Part shown: positions 1-13,129 of the stretch, one piece after another
Position numbering within the stretch: position 1 is the first letter of the stretch
Layout: each line of letters begins with the position of its first letter
DNA from: Hofstenia miamia
Lineage: Eukaryota > Xenacoelomorpha > Acoela
DNA length: 64,000 bases
Reading direction: 5' to 3'
Assembly (NCBI GenBank): GCA_004352715.1
Contig: SCFE01000010.1
Location: 2,796,857-2,860,856, forward strand
The notes under the pieces: model-generated
Seen by the model: only the letters and a program-made list of their open reading frames with translations
Database searches by the model: none
What the model was told of the DNA's origin: nothing
Position numbers and translations under genes: made by a program

Positions 1-879
1 TTTTAAAATGAAAAACCATTTCCCCACATTTAATAATAATTTTCTCCAGCGTATTGGCAAATTTGAAAATCTTGAGGTATGGGCAGAACATGTTTTAATG
101 GAATGTTGAAAATTTCTGCTAAAGCGTGTTTGCTTTGGCTGAAGTAGTTGAAAAGATGAACCATTTTTCTTTCAGAATTTTGAAGTTTTGAAAAATATTT
201 ACATTTTCTCCATACCTAATTTTCATGTATTTATAGGGTTTTGAACCCATGGAAGCAACAAAGAACTTTGACTGTTTCTTGATGTGTGCAAGGATATCCT
301 AAATCCGTTATATGTACGTACCCAAAGTCGGAGATCGCGCGGCTTCGATAGGACAGAGCCAGGTCATGGAATAAGAGCGAAAATCAAAAAAAGAGACTCT
401 TCTCTTTCACGTGTTGCTTTCAGATGAAGCATAGCTTTAATAGCTTCTAAACTATTAGTGTTAAATTTGTTTCTAGTTTTGAAAAATTTTTCAAAAATTC
501 CGGGCAGTTTAAGGTTAAACAATGTTTACTTTTAAAATTAAAAAAGCAAAATTCTGTTAGAAATTAAATGAAAATCATGAGATAACGATTATTGAAAATA
601 TAAAAACTATAAAAAATCAAGAAGCCCACTAATGCAAATTATTGGATCTGTAATAATCTGTAAATATAAAGTTTTCGATAATCACCAGAATCATCTTTTG
701 TGGGAAAAGCTCTTGCAACACTTGAAATCGCCATATCACATAAATCAGATTCAGAAATTACACATACTAGTCATTAAAATTAATCGATTCTTCATTCTCA
801 TTCTCAGTTGCAATTTACTTGGTACTATCTGCCTAGAGTTTTGGGGTTAGCAGTAATTTTGGGCCTGTTAGCCCGAAAT
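1..879. other. No recognisable gene
   Basis: AT-rich sequence. The longest open stretches are short, cross frames and have no domain-like composition. Confidence 0.5.
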
Positions 880-1300
880 TTAATCTTTTCTCGGTTGAGT
901 TATTGTTATACTACTTCTTATTTACATGATTTATATTGGGTTATAATAAATACGCTACTCATGGACACAGTTGAAAATATGTACCCAAATCTTTTTCATT
1001 ATTGGTTCAACTACAGCATCCGATATAGCTCTCGTGAAATTTGTAGAACTTTCTATAAGGTTCTGCGAATTGCAGCTGCATATAATTTAAAAGTTTTATT
1101 AACAGTGCTGTTGTTAATTTAACTACTGATGTTGTTAATGTAAATGGAAAGTAATAGCAAAGCGGACCCAATATGATTCCTTGAGGAACGTTCTTAGATT
1201 GAGGATTAATATGTAGAATAGATTGTTCAAGTTTTTCCTAGAATCGAGCAGTGCAATCTCTATGCCAATGTCATTATTTAAGTTAAAGCAGATCCCTTCG
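880..1300 (-). pseudogene. LINE reverse-transcriptase remnant
   Basis: The complement of 1140-1200 reads KNVPQGIILGPL, the RT palm motif B of non-LTR elements. After a frameshift it continues LSIYINNISS and then KLYAAA at 1078-1095, where intact elements carry YADD. The catalytic aspartates are lost and stops interrupt both frames, so this is a dead fragment. The flanks (1-880) show nothing recognisable. Confidence 0.7.
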
Positions 1301-3754
1301 ATTACTCATAGCAGACTATCTGTTGTAGAGCGCTTATCTTTAAACTACCCATGTTATCTTAGAAGCACCTACGTTTTCCCACATTTTCAACCAATTTTCT
1401 CCAAGCCTACAGTGAAATTTAGAAATGGTGATATATGGCACATCTATTGGTGAATGACATTTTAATGTCTTTTGGGGTTGAATGCTGTGATCATTACACT
1501 GACCATCAGAGTCAACCTTCATACTTATAGCTTTCTTGTAAATACTAATTTTAGTAATGATGTTTTTTGTTTTGTGATTTTTGTTCCCAACTTTTTAGTA
1601 GCGTGGCAACGTCATCTGAAATACTTTAGTCCATTGAGTCTTCAATGTTGGTAACTTCTTGATTGTTTCTGAGATATTTGTTTTCGACCCATATAAATGT
1701 GCGAGCCATTTGTAGCGAAATGATTTGGCCACCTTGCATTTTCTGCATGTTCTTGCCATATGCAGGGCAAGCTCTGAATTTATGTGATTTTACACATTGT
1801 CAACATCGAAATGTTTGTTCTCTTTCGCAACCCAGTTACTGACGTCGTTACGATTATGTCAATCTTTTTTAATGTAGATGCTCTCGTCTTTCTCGGTGTT
1901 GTTCAACAACTTTGAATGTTGCCCCGCTTCTTCAGCAATACGGCAGAATTAAATGGTCTTTTGCAATGTTTGGTTGACATAGAAGACTTCGGGGAGAGAA
2001 ATCTTGAGCCTTCTGAACAAACAAAGCGATCTTTAACTTGGTGCAAAAGTTAGTTATGTAAAATATAAAACAAATTCCTGATTTGAGGAAACCTAATTGG
2101 ATTGGCATTAGCAAATGCTTTTCGTACAGTAGATACGTGTGAAACATCTTACTTTTGAGTACAAATTTCTGCGCAAAAACGTAAGCTTCAATACATTTTT
2201 GATTTCAGATTCTTAAAAACGATTCAGAGACTTCTTATCTTTCATCAAATTTTGTTTCTCTCACCAACATTGGAACTAATTTTTGTTCTTTAGCGATTAC
2301 TTTGTAATGATCGATAAATTTACTCATTCAATTGAATTAGTAAGTAGTCGATGTATAGTAAGTAAGCCGGGTAACACTTGGTTCTCTTCGAGTTGGGTCC
2401 ATACTTGTCAACCAGCCGAACTTGTAACGAGCTTCGTGGAACCGAGCATTAGCCTTGCATTCGATATACAACGAGCTTTGTTTAATCATAGCTAATTTAA
2501 TTCGTGCTTGTAAATTTCGCCTGATATAATTATTATTCATTTTCTTGGGTCATAGTTTTTTATGTTTATATACTAAATTATTACTTTCACTTTGCGTTGG
2601 GCAATGTAATTTAATTTCAATTAACATTCATAAATATAAATTATTACCTATTGCACGACAATTTAATGATCCACTTTTATTCAAAATCTCATGGTTGTAT
2701 GTTCCATACAACTTTATTCAAAGAATATACAGCTCTTTACTATGAGCTCTTTCTTTTGCACATGGAGCTGTTCGACCATCAAAAATAATTAAATCAAATA
2801 AATAAATCAATTCATCAAAGCCGTCACTTACCATTCAAATTTTTTTCCAAAAAGTCTGCTCAATCTCATTTCACCCGAACAATTTGGAAGGGATCAACAT
2901 GTCGATGATCGAGTCAATTGCTTGCAGGTTTGGATTGATGAAATCGGCTGTTTCTACATTACGACAATATATGCAATTTAGATTAATCGATCAAATCTTG
3001 GAATAGAAGAAAACAAACTCTATGTCATTCTTCAAGCAACAGCTTCGATAGAGATCATCTTGTGGTGCAAAGCCAATAATATTAAGCAACTGTCAACAGA
3101 TTTGAAATTCTTACATATTCTCTCATACTCGCTGCGTTTGAATGAAGACCACTTGATAAAAACAAATCATATTTCTAAGAAGCATATGTGTTTCAATTTT
3201 TTTACTTATTATGAATGTATTTTTGATTCTGTATGCTTCATTTAAGTTTTCTGTAATTTTTTCATGATATATGACATCAGTCCCGGATCTTATTTTACGC
3301 ACCATACATATCTGTTTTATTTGTTGTAAATTTCAAGAACTTTATAAAGGATTTAATTGAAATTATTAAACAAATTTTTAGGTTGCTGAAATTGTTCGAA
3401 GAAACGCATTGATAAACTCACTGGAATCTTGTCTTCCAGATTATGTACAAAAACTTCAAAGTTTTCTCGACAAAGCCTCTTCGTTTTGTGAATTTAACTT
3501 GAACGATGAAACGGCTGTAATCAGTTTTGGCAAAAAATGACATTACTTAGAATGTTTATTTCATGAATTTGTTATTTTTTAATTTATGTTTGTTATATTA
3601 TTGTAAATTTAACATTTCCGTTTAATTAATCTTACTGAGCATTCATCACACGTTAAGCTTCTTAAAACTTTCGTTTGCTTAGATGTGATATTTGCAACTG
3701 TATTTTTGAAATTCCAACGTAATCAATGTTTTAGCTCTTGTTTGTATATATATA
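1301..3754. other. No recognisable gene; diverged repeat near 2.4 kb
   Basis: No supported coding region. At 2400-2500 a stretch with ACTTGTCAACCAGCCG and GATATACAACGAGC recurs in diverged form at 7166-7216, which marks an interspersed repeat. The remainder is AT-rich and featureless to inspection. Confidence 0.5.
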
Positions 3755-3756
3755 TA

Positions 3757-4820
3757 GGGTGTTTAATGTTTTAACACAAGACTAAGCTAAGTCTTAAAGT
3801 TTATTTACTTAACTGAAACATAGAAATTCAAATGAAAAATGTGACGTTGAAAATGGCCGCCTTCTTTAGCAATGCTAAGTTCCATTCCTTGTTTTGCATT
3901 TTTAATGGTTTTGACAAGACATCTTGATTTATCTAATTACAATTTTAAATAATTATTTGTTTAATTCTACAATATTTGCAAGTGGATGAGAATAAAGTTC
4001 ATTTTTAGATAGGCACTTAGAAAAAACTCTAAATACGAAAATTTTGAACTCTTTGGTGCCCAAGATATCCAGGCATCTCTACCTAACCACTTCAGTGGAA
4101 AGGTTGCATTAAGATAAGCAGGTAGCTCTTGAATCTAATGAGAGGTAGCTCTATAATGTTGAAAATACTTTCACATAGCCAGATAATCCGTGACCCAATT
4201 GAATCATTAAAAAAGAAGGATCAGATTAGCTTAATATTGCTACCCAAAAATTGATCCTTGAAGAAACACAAGACATTCTAGCAGAATTAGTTGAGTTTTC
4301 ATAGCCAAATATTATACAGTTAGGCTTTTTTACATGGCTTGCCAAATGTAATATCGCTTCGTCAGACCAAAAAATGTTGCTGAAGAAGTTGTTTTAACTG
4401 AATTTTTCTTAACATGATCTCAAACATTTACTTCCTCGAACACCAATCTTCATCACAAAATTCATAGTTAATATCTGCTATATCATACCAAGTGATATGG
4501 TAAAGACGCAGAGGCTAGTTGAATTTAATTTAAAAGCTGCTCTTCGGTTTAATTCTTCATCATCATTAATTGTCTTTGATCTTGCCGACAATCCAGGTTC
4601 ATTGCATAGCCTGTATCCAAAAATGTGTTATAAATGGATTTAATTGTTGTCTGATGGCGGTTTAGTATTAGGCTTTAGAGCATTATAATATGCATACATA
4701 CGTTTTTATAAGGCGTTCAATTTTTACTCTCATCAATCACATTTTATATATTTATTAAACTATACGCATGTGGTTGTGTGCATATTTATACGAAATCACG
4801 GAGTTACTTAATGAACATCC
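3757..4820 (-). mobile_element. Degraded Tc1/mariner-like transposon
   Basis: The ends are imperfect inverted repeats, GGGTGTTTAATG on the left and the complement of CATTAAGTTACT-type sequence (GGATGTTCATTAAG) on the right. Each is bordered by TA, the Tc1/mariner target. The complement of 4300-4375 reads WSDEAILHLASHV, close to the WSDEAxFHLSG block around the second catalytic aspartate of this superfamily. Multiple stops and frameshifts mean there is no functional transposase. The right end abuts the hAT insertion. Confidence 0.75.
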
Positions 4821-4988
4821 TATATCAGCCCCGTAGCCACAGGGGGGTTAGGGGGGACAACCCCTGAAAAATAAAACTAAAAATAACAACAGCACTTGTA
4901 AAATATAATTTAATTTTATTTACCTGTATAATAAAATACCATTACATGCTAAACGGTAAGATTTATTTTTTGCTTAATTAACAATCAT

Positions 4989-5362
4989 ATGCATTATTCA
5001 GAAATTCTAAAAGCTAGTCCTCTTATAGAGGATGGACGAATAAACGCGCTATTTAAAGATTTTTCTTATCTTGATGACTTTATTAATGAACTAAAATTAT
5101 CAGATGCATTAAAATTTGAATATGAAGATATTGTTTGTGGCATAAAGTCGAAATTCATTAAATGCTTGAAAAATCAATGTGAAAATGTAAAATTGAGTAA
5201 TACTATTACTCCTACAATCAAAGAATTTCAACATTCGAAGATATTTAAGCCAAAATTAGTCATTTCAAGTAATAATTTAAAAAATGATGATGGTAGTTTA
5301 AATGAAAAAGAATGCAAAAAAATTGTTCAAAATGTTGAAAAGTCAATTAAAAATTTGGGAAC
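4989..5362 (+). CDS. Unrecognised Lys/Asn-rich ORF fragment, cut by gap
   Basis: Open from an ATG for 124 codons into an N gap (5363-6281). The product is lysine/asparagine-rich and hydrophilic and begins MHYSEILKASPLIEDG. I do not recognise a domain. It lies inside the hAT element, 160 bp from its left end, and could be a 5' part of an inserted retroelement or a captured exon. The apparent continuity with the open frame after the gap cannot be trusted because gap length is uncertain. Confidence 0.4.
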
Positions 5363-6281
5363 NNNNNNNNNNNNNNNNNNNNNNNNNNNNNNNNNNNNNN
5401 NNNNNNNNNNNNNNNNNNNNNNNNNNNNNNNNNNNNNNNNNNNNNNNNNNNNNNNNNNNNNNNNNNNNNNNNNNNNNNNNNNNNNNNNNNNNNNNNNNNN
5501 NNNNNNNNNNNNNNNNNNNNNNNNNNNNNNNNNNNNNNNNNNNNNNNNNNNNNNNNNNNNNNNNNNNNNNNNNNNNNNNNNNNNNNNNNNNNNNNNNNNN
5601 NNNNNNNNNNNNNNNNNNNNNNNNNNNNNNNNNNNNNNNNNNNNNNNNNNNNNNNNNNNNNNNNNNNNNNNNNNNNNNNNNNNNNNNNNNNNNNNNNNNN
5701 NNNNNNNNNNNNNNNNNNNNNNNNNNNNNNNNNNNNNNNNNNNNNNNNNNNNNNNNNNNNNNNNNNNNNNNNNNNNNNNNNNNNNNNNNNNNNNNNNNNN
5801 NNNNNNNNNNNNNNNNNNNNNNNNNNNNNNNNNNNNNNNNNNNNNNNNNNNNNNNNNNNNNNNNNNNNNNNNNNNNNNNNNNNNNNNNNNNNNNNNNNNN
5901 NNNNNNNNNNNNNNNNNNNNNNNNNNNNNNNNNNNNNNNNNNNNNNNNNNNNNNNNNNNNNNNNNNNNNNNNNNNNNNNNNNNNNNNNNNNNNNNNNNNN
6001 NNNNNNNNNNNNNNNNNNNNNNNNNNNNNNNNNNNNNNNNNNNNNNNNNNNNNNNNNNNNNNNNNNNNNNNNNNNNNNNNNNNNNNNNNNNNNNNNNNNN
6101 NNNNNNNNNNNNNNNNNNNNNNNNNNNNNNNNNNNNNNNNNNNNNNNNNNNNNNNNNNNNNNNNNNNNNNNNNNNNNNNNNNNNNNNNNNNNNNNNNNNN
6201 NNNNNNNNNNNNNNNNNNNNNNNNNNNNNNNNNNNNNNNNNNNNNNNNNNNNNNNNNNNNNNNNNNNNNNNNNNNNNNNNN
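5363..6281. other. Assembly gap (919 N)
   Basis: Run of N within the hAT/LINE nest; open frames spanning it are meaningless. Confidence 1.
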
Positions 6282-6839
6282 TTAGAGAAAGTATTTAAAT
6301 GGGGAATAAACATAATTAGCAACAAAAATAAAAAAGAAATAATGTGTAAATATCATCTAAGATCATTAGAAGCTCTTCAAAATATTAGATGTTTATCGAT
6401 ATTTTGGAAAAGAAAATCGAACATTTCTAATCATTTAAATCAAAGAACAATTACATTTGGTAAAACTAAGTATAATAGAAAAGTAATGAAGAACGGATTC
6501 CTAAATTATTCAATATCACTATGGAACAAACTGGATTACAGCACAAGAAGTGAAAAAAATTTTACAATATTTAAGAAGAAGTTGAAAAACATGATTACAC
6601 AACAAAATATCAATTATCTGACTAATTATAGAATAAGATGTGCAACTCAAGAACAATAAGTAAAAATATTTTTTAAATTATATGTAATTTGCAAACGTAA
6701 CCAAGAAACAAACATTTACTGACATAACTAAGCTCATATGAAAAAAGTTGCATTATTTATGTTCTTAATAAGTTTGTAAACTTAATACATGTATATGTAC
6801 ATGAGAACTTAAATATATGTTGTTGTTGTTGTTGTTGTT
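6282..6839 (+). mobile_element. 3' end of a LINE with (GTT)n tail
   Basis: The open frame 6282-6659 contains FLNYSISLWNKLDYSTRSE followed by FTIFKKKLKNMI, the W-N-x-L ... F-K-x-x-L-K signature at the C-terminus of non-LTR RT proteins. A 3' UTR of about 160 bp then ends in a GTT microsatellite at 6819-6839, a common LINE 3' terminus. The 5' part is lost in the gap. The fragment is nested in the hAT element. Confidence 0.7.
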
Positions 6840-7395
6840 AATACAATTTATAGTTAACATGACAATGAAGAATCTCACTTTCCGTGCAAATGGTCTAACA
6901 CTTGAATTTAGGCTATGAATTGCGGCCCAATCTAGTTTGACTATCTAGGATTTAAACATGAATTAACAGAGTAATTAAATAAAAGGATTCTTGTTTGCTA
7001 CTGATTGGTTATGACATTTAATCATTCATAGCGTTTATTTACCCGCCAAATCAACATCATTATTTCTTTTGCTACTAGCAGTTCAGTCTATTGCATTTAC
7101 ATAAGAACGTTGGGAGTGGGTGTGATTTTAGACTGTTTTAGCGGCTGAAGCAGTTAGTAGCAGCAGACTTGTCAACGAGCCGAGCTTGAGCACAGTATTT
7201 GATATACAACGAGCCTATTTTAGGCAAAGCAAGTTTATAGTTCTGCTTATTAATTTGATTATGGAGATTTTTCTTATTTTTTGCAGTCAGTATGCCTTTC
7301 CTATAATCATATTTAAGAAATGTTTATTAAATAATAGAAAGCTATGTAAAAAAGATTTTATGTGGCGAGCCGAGCTTAGAAATATCGGCTCCTTG

Positions 7396-7514
7396 NNNNN
7401 NNNNNNNNNNNNNNNNNNNNNNNNNNNNNNNNNNNNNNNNNNNNNNNNNNNNNNNNNNNNNNNNNNNNNNNNNNNNNNNNNNNNNNNNNNNNNNNNNNNN
7501 NNNNNNNNNNNNNN
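7396..7514. other. Assembly gap (119 N) between duplicated flanks
   Basis: The sequence GTGGCGAGCCGAGCTTAGAA and about 13 further bases occur on both sides (ending at 7395 and starting at 7515). The gap therefore sits in or at a repeat, or marks an unresolved overlap. Confidence 0.95.
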
Positions 7515-8002
7515 GTGGCGAGCCGAGCTTAGAAATATCGGCTCGTTGACAGTCTGAGTAGCAGTAAACCAGACAAGCTCACACTGTCATGTGCGCAACG
7601 CGCAGCGCTGGTTGAAATCATTGATGAGCCGGCTATTGTAAAGGGGGCTCATCAATGTTAGACAAAAGCTGTGGAACATGGGCATTAGTTACTAATGCGT
7701 ACGGTCAACAAGAAACAATTTCTTAATCAGCCCTAATAATGGGTGCATATGGTTAGGTGAGACATGTAGTTATTATAAGTCTTTGTAAATAAAACAATTT
7801 TATTGAGCTGAGATGGCTAATTATATAAAATAGAATAGTGCCCTTCACTCGTGATGTTCCCATCTCATAGATTATGTCATATACCTTGCTCCTTACATGT
7901 TTACTTACATGTTTAGCATTTACAATATATTATTTTTAATTTCCGTACTTAATGAGAAAGTGAATATAATATTTTTGTGTTTTTCAGATTAAGTCTGTTG
8001 AA

Positions 8003-10559
8003 ATGAATGAAGACCCATTTGATTTCATTGATGCTATAATTCCATCACCCAATCGTCTTTTGAACACAGTGGCCAAACAGTTGAGTCTCAAAGCAGTTGT
8101 GCCAGCATTGACAATTACGCAAGTACTCCAAGAGGTCCAAGTAACTTACCTGCTAAGGCAGAGATGCCTTGTCAACCAACCCATTTGGCATTTCCTCAAT
8201 CACGACATGGGTGTTTCCAAGCGGCATGGTGTAATCGTTTCAAATGGTTAGAATATTCTCCTAATCGAAATGCAGCATTTTGTTTTGCTTGTCGAACATT
8301 TAGATTAGATAATTCAAAGTAAAAGACCTTTATCATCACTGATTTTTCCTCTTCGTCTCATGCTCTGGAAAAAAATAAAGGATTAGTCAAACTCAAACAC
8401 CAGCACAGTCAGAATCATGAGCATCAATGGTTTCCTTGGCTGATTACATAAATCGAAGCAAGCAGAATTGATCGGTTTCTACCTTAGTTGCTGATCCAAT
8501 TCTTCAGAGGAATAGGTATTACATTTCTTGCATTGTTGACGTCGTCAAATTTTTTGTCACCAATGAGCTACCCTTGCGTGGTGATGGCAATAAGAATTTT
8601 GACATAACAGGTAACTTTCTGCGACTTTTTGAGTATACATTGCGGCATGATAACAAGCTATCATCTATATTGCCTACAATTTCACAACGCGCAACCTTTA
8701 AATCAACAGATGTGCAAAATGAGATAATAGATATTTATGCAAAATTGGTGGTGGGGAATGATGTTGCTGATCTACAATCGGCTGAAGTTTGTTATTTTTC
8801 AATAATGGTTGATGGCACACGGAACAAATCAAATGCAGAAATGATTTCCATAGGATTAATTATATTAGGAACGGTTGTCCTGAAGAGCACCTGTTATCAA
8901 TGTGCAGCTTGGATAACATCATCTAGGCGCTGAAAGTTTGTCTGATCTGATTCTAAACACCATTCGTGGAGCTGGAATTTCTCCTGATAACATCATAGCA
9001 CAGTGTTATGATGGTGCAAATGTTATGAGTGGATGGAAGAAGGGCACACGGGTATACTTTAAAATAGTTCTATTTTAACAATAAGTAGCATTTTTAAAAA
9101 CGTTTTAAACATCATCTATGGGAAAAATTTAATAGATTTTTCACAAATCAGATTCTTCATTGAGCTACCATTTTCATGCATTTCAAGCAGAGGAATAATT
9201 TTTAATTTAATAAGTTGAATTTCTTTGGCATTAACATTTATTATTAAATGTATTGATTATTACATTTCAAAGCTTTAGGCTCTCCTACAACAAAAGTTAC
9301 AAAGAACTTTGCCATATCTGCACTGCTGGAATCATCGCCTTCATTTGGTTATAATTGATGTTACATTTGCCATTCCTTTTTTGAGCCAGTATTTTGATCA
9401 ATGTGGCTCTCTATGCTTTTTTTCGTAAGCCAAAAGTCGCCGGCATGTATAATGGAAGTCAGCTTGGTCGTCTTATTGCAACACGCTGGGCTGGACATTA
9501 TCGAACCACACGTGCAATTATTACTAATTATACCATACTAATTGAAACATTAAGTGAAGTATCAACCAGTAGGAATCATAATGGTGATACTATCGTTGAA
9601 TCAGCTGGACTTCTTGCACTCTGCTCAAAACTGAAATTTCGAATGGCAGCCTTTTTTATTCTCAATGTTTTGAAAATCTTTGCTAAAACTGACAAGATGT
9701 TACATGCCCGAAAAACATCTCGTTCATGACGCTAAACAGTTGATCAATGTTGCAATTGAAAAGTTGTCGAATTTCGATGCAGCAAATACTACGATAATCT
9801 GGTAAATTTAGCAATTGATTTGATGCCTGATAACTGTAAACTGCCTTCAAGCAAGCGACAACGTAGTATGAATGTTAAATTTTCCGACTCTATTGTTATG
9901 CAGTCTGTTGGACAAAACGATTATCACTATCTTGCAAAAAATGATATTTTCGATACCATTGACTTTATATTACATGTAGAATAAATCAAGCACTGATTTC
10001 AGGACAATAATCAGCTGTACAAAGCCCTGTCATGTGTTTCTAGCGATTCATCTTCATTTCTGGAGCTAGACAAATTGAAATGGTTTGAACTCAAATTAGG
10101 TCAGTACTTTGTTATCAAAAAATGTTTAAATTGGTCACTTATGCTAGAAAGTGCTAAATTTGCGAGTTTTTTTGCATATATTTCGCATTTTTCTTAAACC
10201 TGATTATTTAGGTCTGTCATTGCCTTCAAAGACAGAAGTTGAGTTTTTCGCGAACTTTTTGGAAAGCACGATGCATCAGTTTCCTTAGTAAAATTAGCAT
10301 ATGGTAATCGATTTGCTTTTGAGGATACCTACAAACTTGTTGCTGCAACTTACGCAATAGCCAGTTCAGTTGCATTAAATGAATCTTTCTTTTCAACTCA
10401 ATCAAGAATTGATACCCCATTCAGGCGTCTATGTCTGCTCATCGCCTCGTCAATGTTTCATATCTAGCCTTTGAATCAAAGATATTTTGCGGCATTGACA
10501 TCCGCGCTTTCTATAAGGCTTTCAATAAGAAAAATGACAGGCGCCTTCAACTTTTTTAA
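8003..10559 (+). pseudogene. hAT transposase (ZMYM1/TTF-finger type), broken
   Basis: This would have been the cut-and-paste transposase of the surrounding hAT element. Pieces appear in order, in shifting frames. 8003-8250 is an N-terminal segment just after a TTTTCAG acceptor. 8185-8322 is a TTF-type zinc-finger-like stretch with FKWLEYSPNRNAAFCFACR. 8574-8935 holds the NFLxLxEYTLRHD and QNEIIDIYAKL region. 9001-9035 encodes CYDGANVMSG, a hallmark hAT catalytic-core motif. 9394-9729 holds RLIATRWAGHY. The tail at 10230-10559 has a SSVALNESFFS segment and RLVNVSYLAFE, the dimerisation region. Frameshifts and stops between pieces show it is inactive. Some breaks may be introns, for example the GTATAC after 9051. 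Confidence 0.85.
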
Positions 10560-10881
10560 AACAATTGTTTTGTTTTGTAATTTATATTGCAATTTTTGAA
10601 TTAGTCGTTACATCTTGTTACTTGTTTTTGGTTGCATTAGTTGCATTTGCTGTAAAGTATTAACTGAAACCTATTAGATTTCCACATTCACACCTACATG
10701 TGCAATGTGTGATTTTATTTGGAAATGTTTCATGCATTAGCAAATACTAAGACATTGTACAGTAATACAGGTTACTAAATTTGTAAGTTTATTATTACGG
10801 AATGTTGACATTCTTATCCAACCCCCCGAATGCATGTTGACTCCCTTGTTCAATAGTGTTGGCTACGGGCCTGTTCTATAT

Positions 10882-12319
10882 ACATCTAAGAAAATAGAAA
10901 TGATTATACAAAGCGCTGAAATTGCATAGCGTAAATATCAAACAATTTTTTACAGTTCAGGAATTCAATGCTGTGTTTAATTAAATATTTTTGTTTCTAA
11001 CTATATTTCTAGAGAAATACAATTGTTCAAATGCCCTATTTCTTAGTTCTTTCATTTTCAAGAATAAATTCTTTTGATTATTTTTTGTGAAATATACATT
11101 ACAATCATTAATTAAACTTTGCGTTTCTGCATGTTTTAATATAGTAATTAACTATGTGCTTTTTGAATTAGCGTCTGTTCTTCTGCACCATTTACATTTG
11201 CCTACTTTACGATTCCTTCGAAAATTTCAAAATTTGGATCCACAAATGTTGATATCGAAGCATCATATCACAAATTTTAATGTAGTGAATTAATAAGATC
11301 GTAACCATAATTTCGTGTTGAAAGGCTGATTAGTATAGTAAGCAAACCGTCCTGGGTCTGAAAAATTCGGGCTTTACCCACACAATTAATTCTGTGAAAA
11401 ACACGAAATCTTTTACAAAAACAGTTTTAGGAAATTTTAATTATAATTTCAATATTTAAATAATGATTTAATTGGTAGTAATCTAAACATTTTTTTGAAA
11501 TTTTGATATTTATATAAAAAATTTAAATTTTCAACTCATGAACTAATAGATATATTTTAGTGCTGCTTATGTAAAATATCTTAAAATTTTTCAAAAAAAT
11601 TCATGATTTAATGAAAGTTAAATAATGTTTTCGCAAACTCCATGCACAATTTTACTCATAGATAAATCTTATAAAATGCTCACTTTCTTTACCAATTGAA
11701 ATGAGCCGAGCTAATAATAAACCGCAATTAGCTAGTTTAAAAAAAACTTGCTAAAAATATATTAAAATTTTAATATGTGCTCAAAATTATTTGAATATTT
11801 TCTCATTTTTTTATTTGTTTCATCTATTGTTTCGTTAATTTATTTGTTTATAAAATTACTTGTAATGTATATTATATAGAGGAAAGCACTTTGTATATAT
11901 AATAAATCAAGTACGAAGAGTAGATATAGAAAATTTGTTTATGCAACACAAAAGCTTGGTCAACATTTGGAATTTATATAAAAGACAAAAATATCTGATA
12001 AATGAAATGTTATTCATAAAATTAATTGCAACCAAATAGTATTGTAGTTAGATACAATATATATATTTATCAAACATTGAGAAAAATACATTAATCATTT
12101 AGAGATGACAATATTTAATTATGTATTAGTATGATCGATTTGTTTAGTCTATTTTGTCTACTAGGTTTTGGAAATATAATATCAGCAATTCTAAACATAG
12201 TAATTAATTTTCTGATAAATATAATAAATTACAGTTTGTTTCATAATTTGGAAAATATTTGAACCTCGAAAACATCCTTATTGCAGTTTTTTTGTGGACA
12301 TATTTTTGAAGAATTAGAG
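10882..12319. other. AT-rich, no recognisable gene
   Basis: Very AT-rich with many homopolymer tracts. The one open stretch (11087-11293) has no domain signature. Confidence 0.5.
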
Positions 12320-12800
12320 TGTTACTCAAACAATCGACAGATTGATGACTGGATGAATCCCACATCCGGAGCCGGACCTTAACCTCTGGAAGTATGCCAC
12401 TAAGGCCAATTTGATCGTAAAAACCCTGGCACGCAGAGTGCTGATCTGTGTTGGAACCGAAAGGGCAGTGCGTCTAAACCGTCCCAGAGAGTAAGTACTT
12501 GCCGTGGTTCCTGAATAAGCCAAGCTGAAAGGCAAAAGTCGAACCAGAAAGGTGGCACTAAGCTAACAATCCACAGGCGCGTCGCTATATGGAGTCCCGG
12601 ACCTACAGTTGATGTTAAACACCAGGCTAGAAGAAGGTGCCCCCATGTGTGCTTTGTACATGTGGGGACGGTAACGGTCGAGAAGCCTGTTTGTTTAGTT
12701 TTTTTATGAGTAGGCAGACGGCTACACAGTGGTAGCNGCTACTGGTGCCAGTTTCATGAGTGCGTCTCATGAGTCTGTCATACAGAGATGAATCTTTGTT
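12320..12800. other. GC-richer non-coding island
   Basis: About 480 bp with clearly higher GC than the surrounding AT-rich DNA. It includes ATCCCACATCCGGAGCCGG near 12356 and several short CG-rich blocks. No open frame is convincing on either strand. It could be the 5' UTR of a LINE or a structured-RNA part of a mobile element. A single N at 12738 interrupts it. Confidence 0.4.
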
Positions 12801-13120
12801 CCGGGCTAAAAATATTTGCCTAGGCTAGCGTTTGCTGTGCCTTCCTGTGAGGCAGTTTTGCTGTGCCATAGGTAGTTGTGATCCGACATGTTCTAATTGT
12901 GACATGGAATTTCATACCACTAGATGCTTTGCATTCATTGTCGCACACTCCAATATAATCCTCGATCTTAAATAGCAGTCAGCAGGCGCTCTCTTAGTTA
13001 CCTCCGTTAGTAGCCTTGGTTGGCCAAAGAAATATACTGCATAGAACTAATTTATGAATACTTAAATTAACAAGAATGTTGTTGCATACAAAAAGCTAGA
13101 AATTCTTATGAGATTAAAAT
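12801..13120. other. Transition region, nothing recognised
   Basis: Mixed-composition sequence between the GC-richer island and the LINE remnant; no supported feature. Confidence 0.4.
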
Positions 13121-13129
13121 CGTATGGAA

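Larger units (their letters stand above)
4826..10873 (+). mobile_element. hAT-superfamily DNA transposon, 6.05 kb, with internal insertion
   Basis: Left end CAGCCCCGTAGCCAC and right end (complement) CAGGCCCGTAGCCAAC form inverted repeats. They are flanked by TCCTATAT (4818-4825) and TTCTATAT (10874-10881), a near-perfect 8-bp target duplication as expected for hAT. The transposase remnant lies at 8003-10559. A LINE fragment and two assembly gaps lie between the left end and the transposase, so the original element was shorter. G-runs just inside both ends match the style of ZMYM1-type hAT elements. Confidence 0.85.

Noticed and set aside
808-1122. 104-codon plus-strand open frame
   Set aside because: It is antisense to a recognisable LINE RT remnant and has no domain character.
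5302-6325. Long open frames across the first N gap on both strands
   Set aside because: They are made of N; only the real ends (4989-5362 and 6282-6659) carry information.
12326-12535. 69-codon minus-strand frame in the GC-richer island
   Set aside because: Short, no homology recognised, and explained by GC-driven loss of stop codons.
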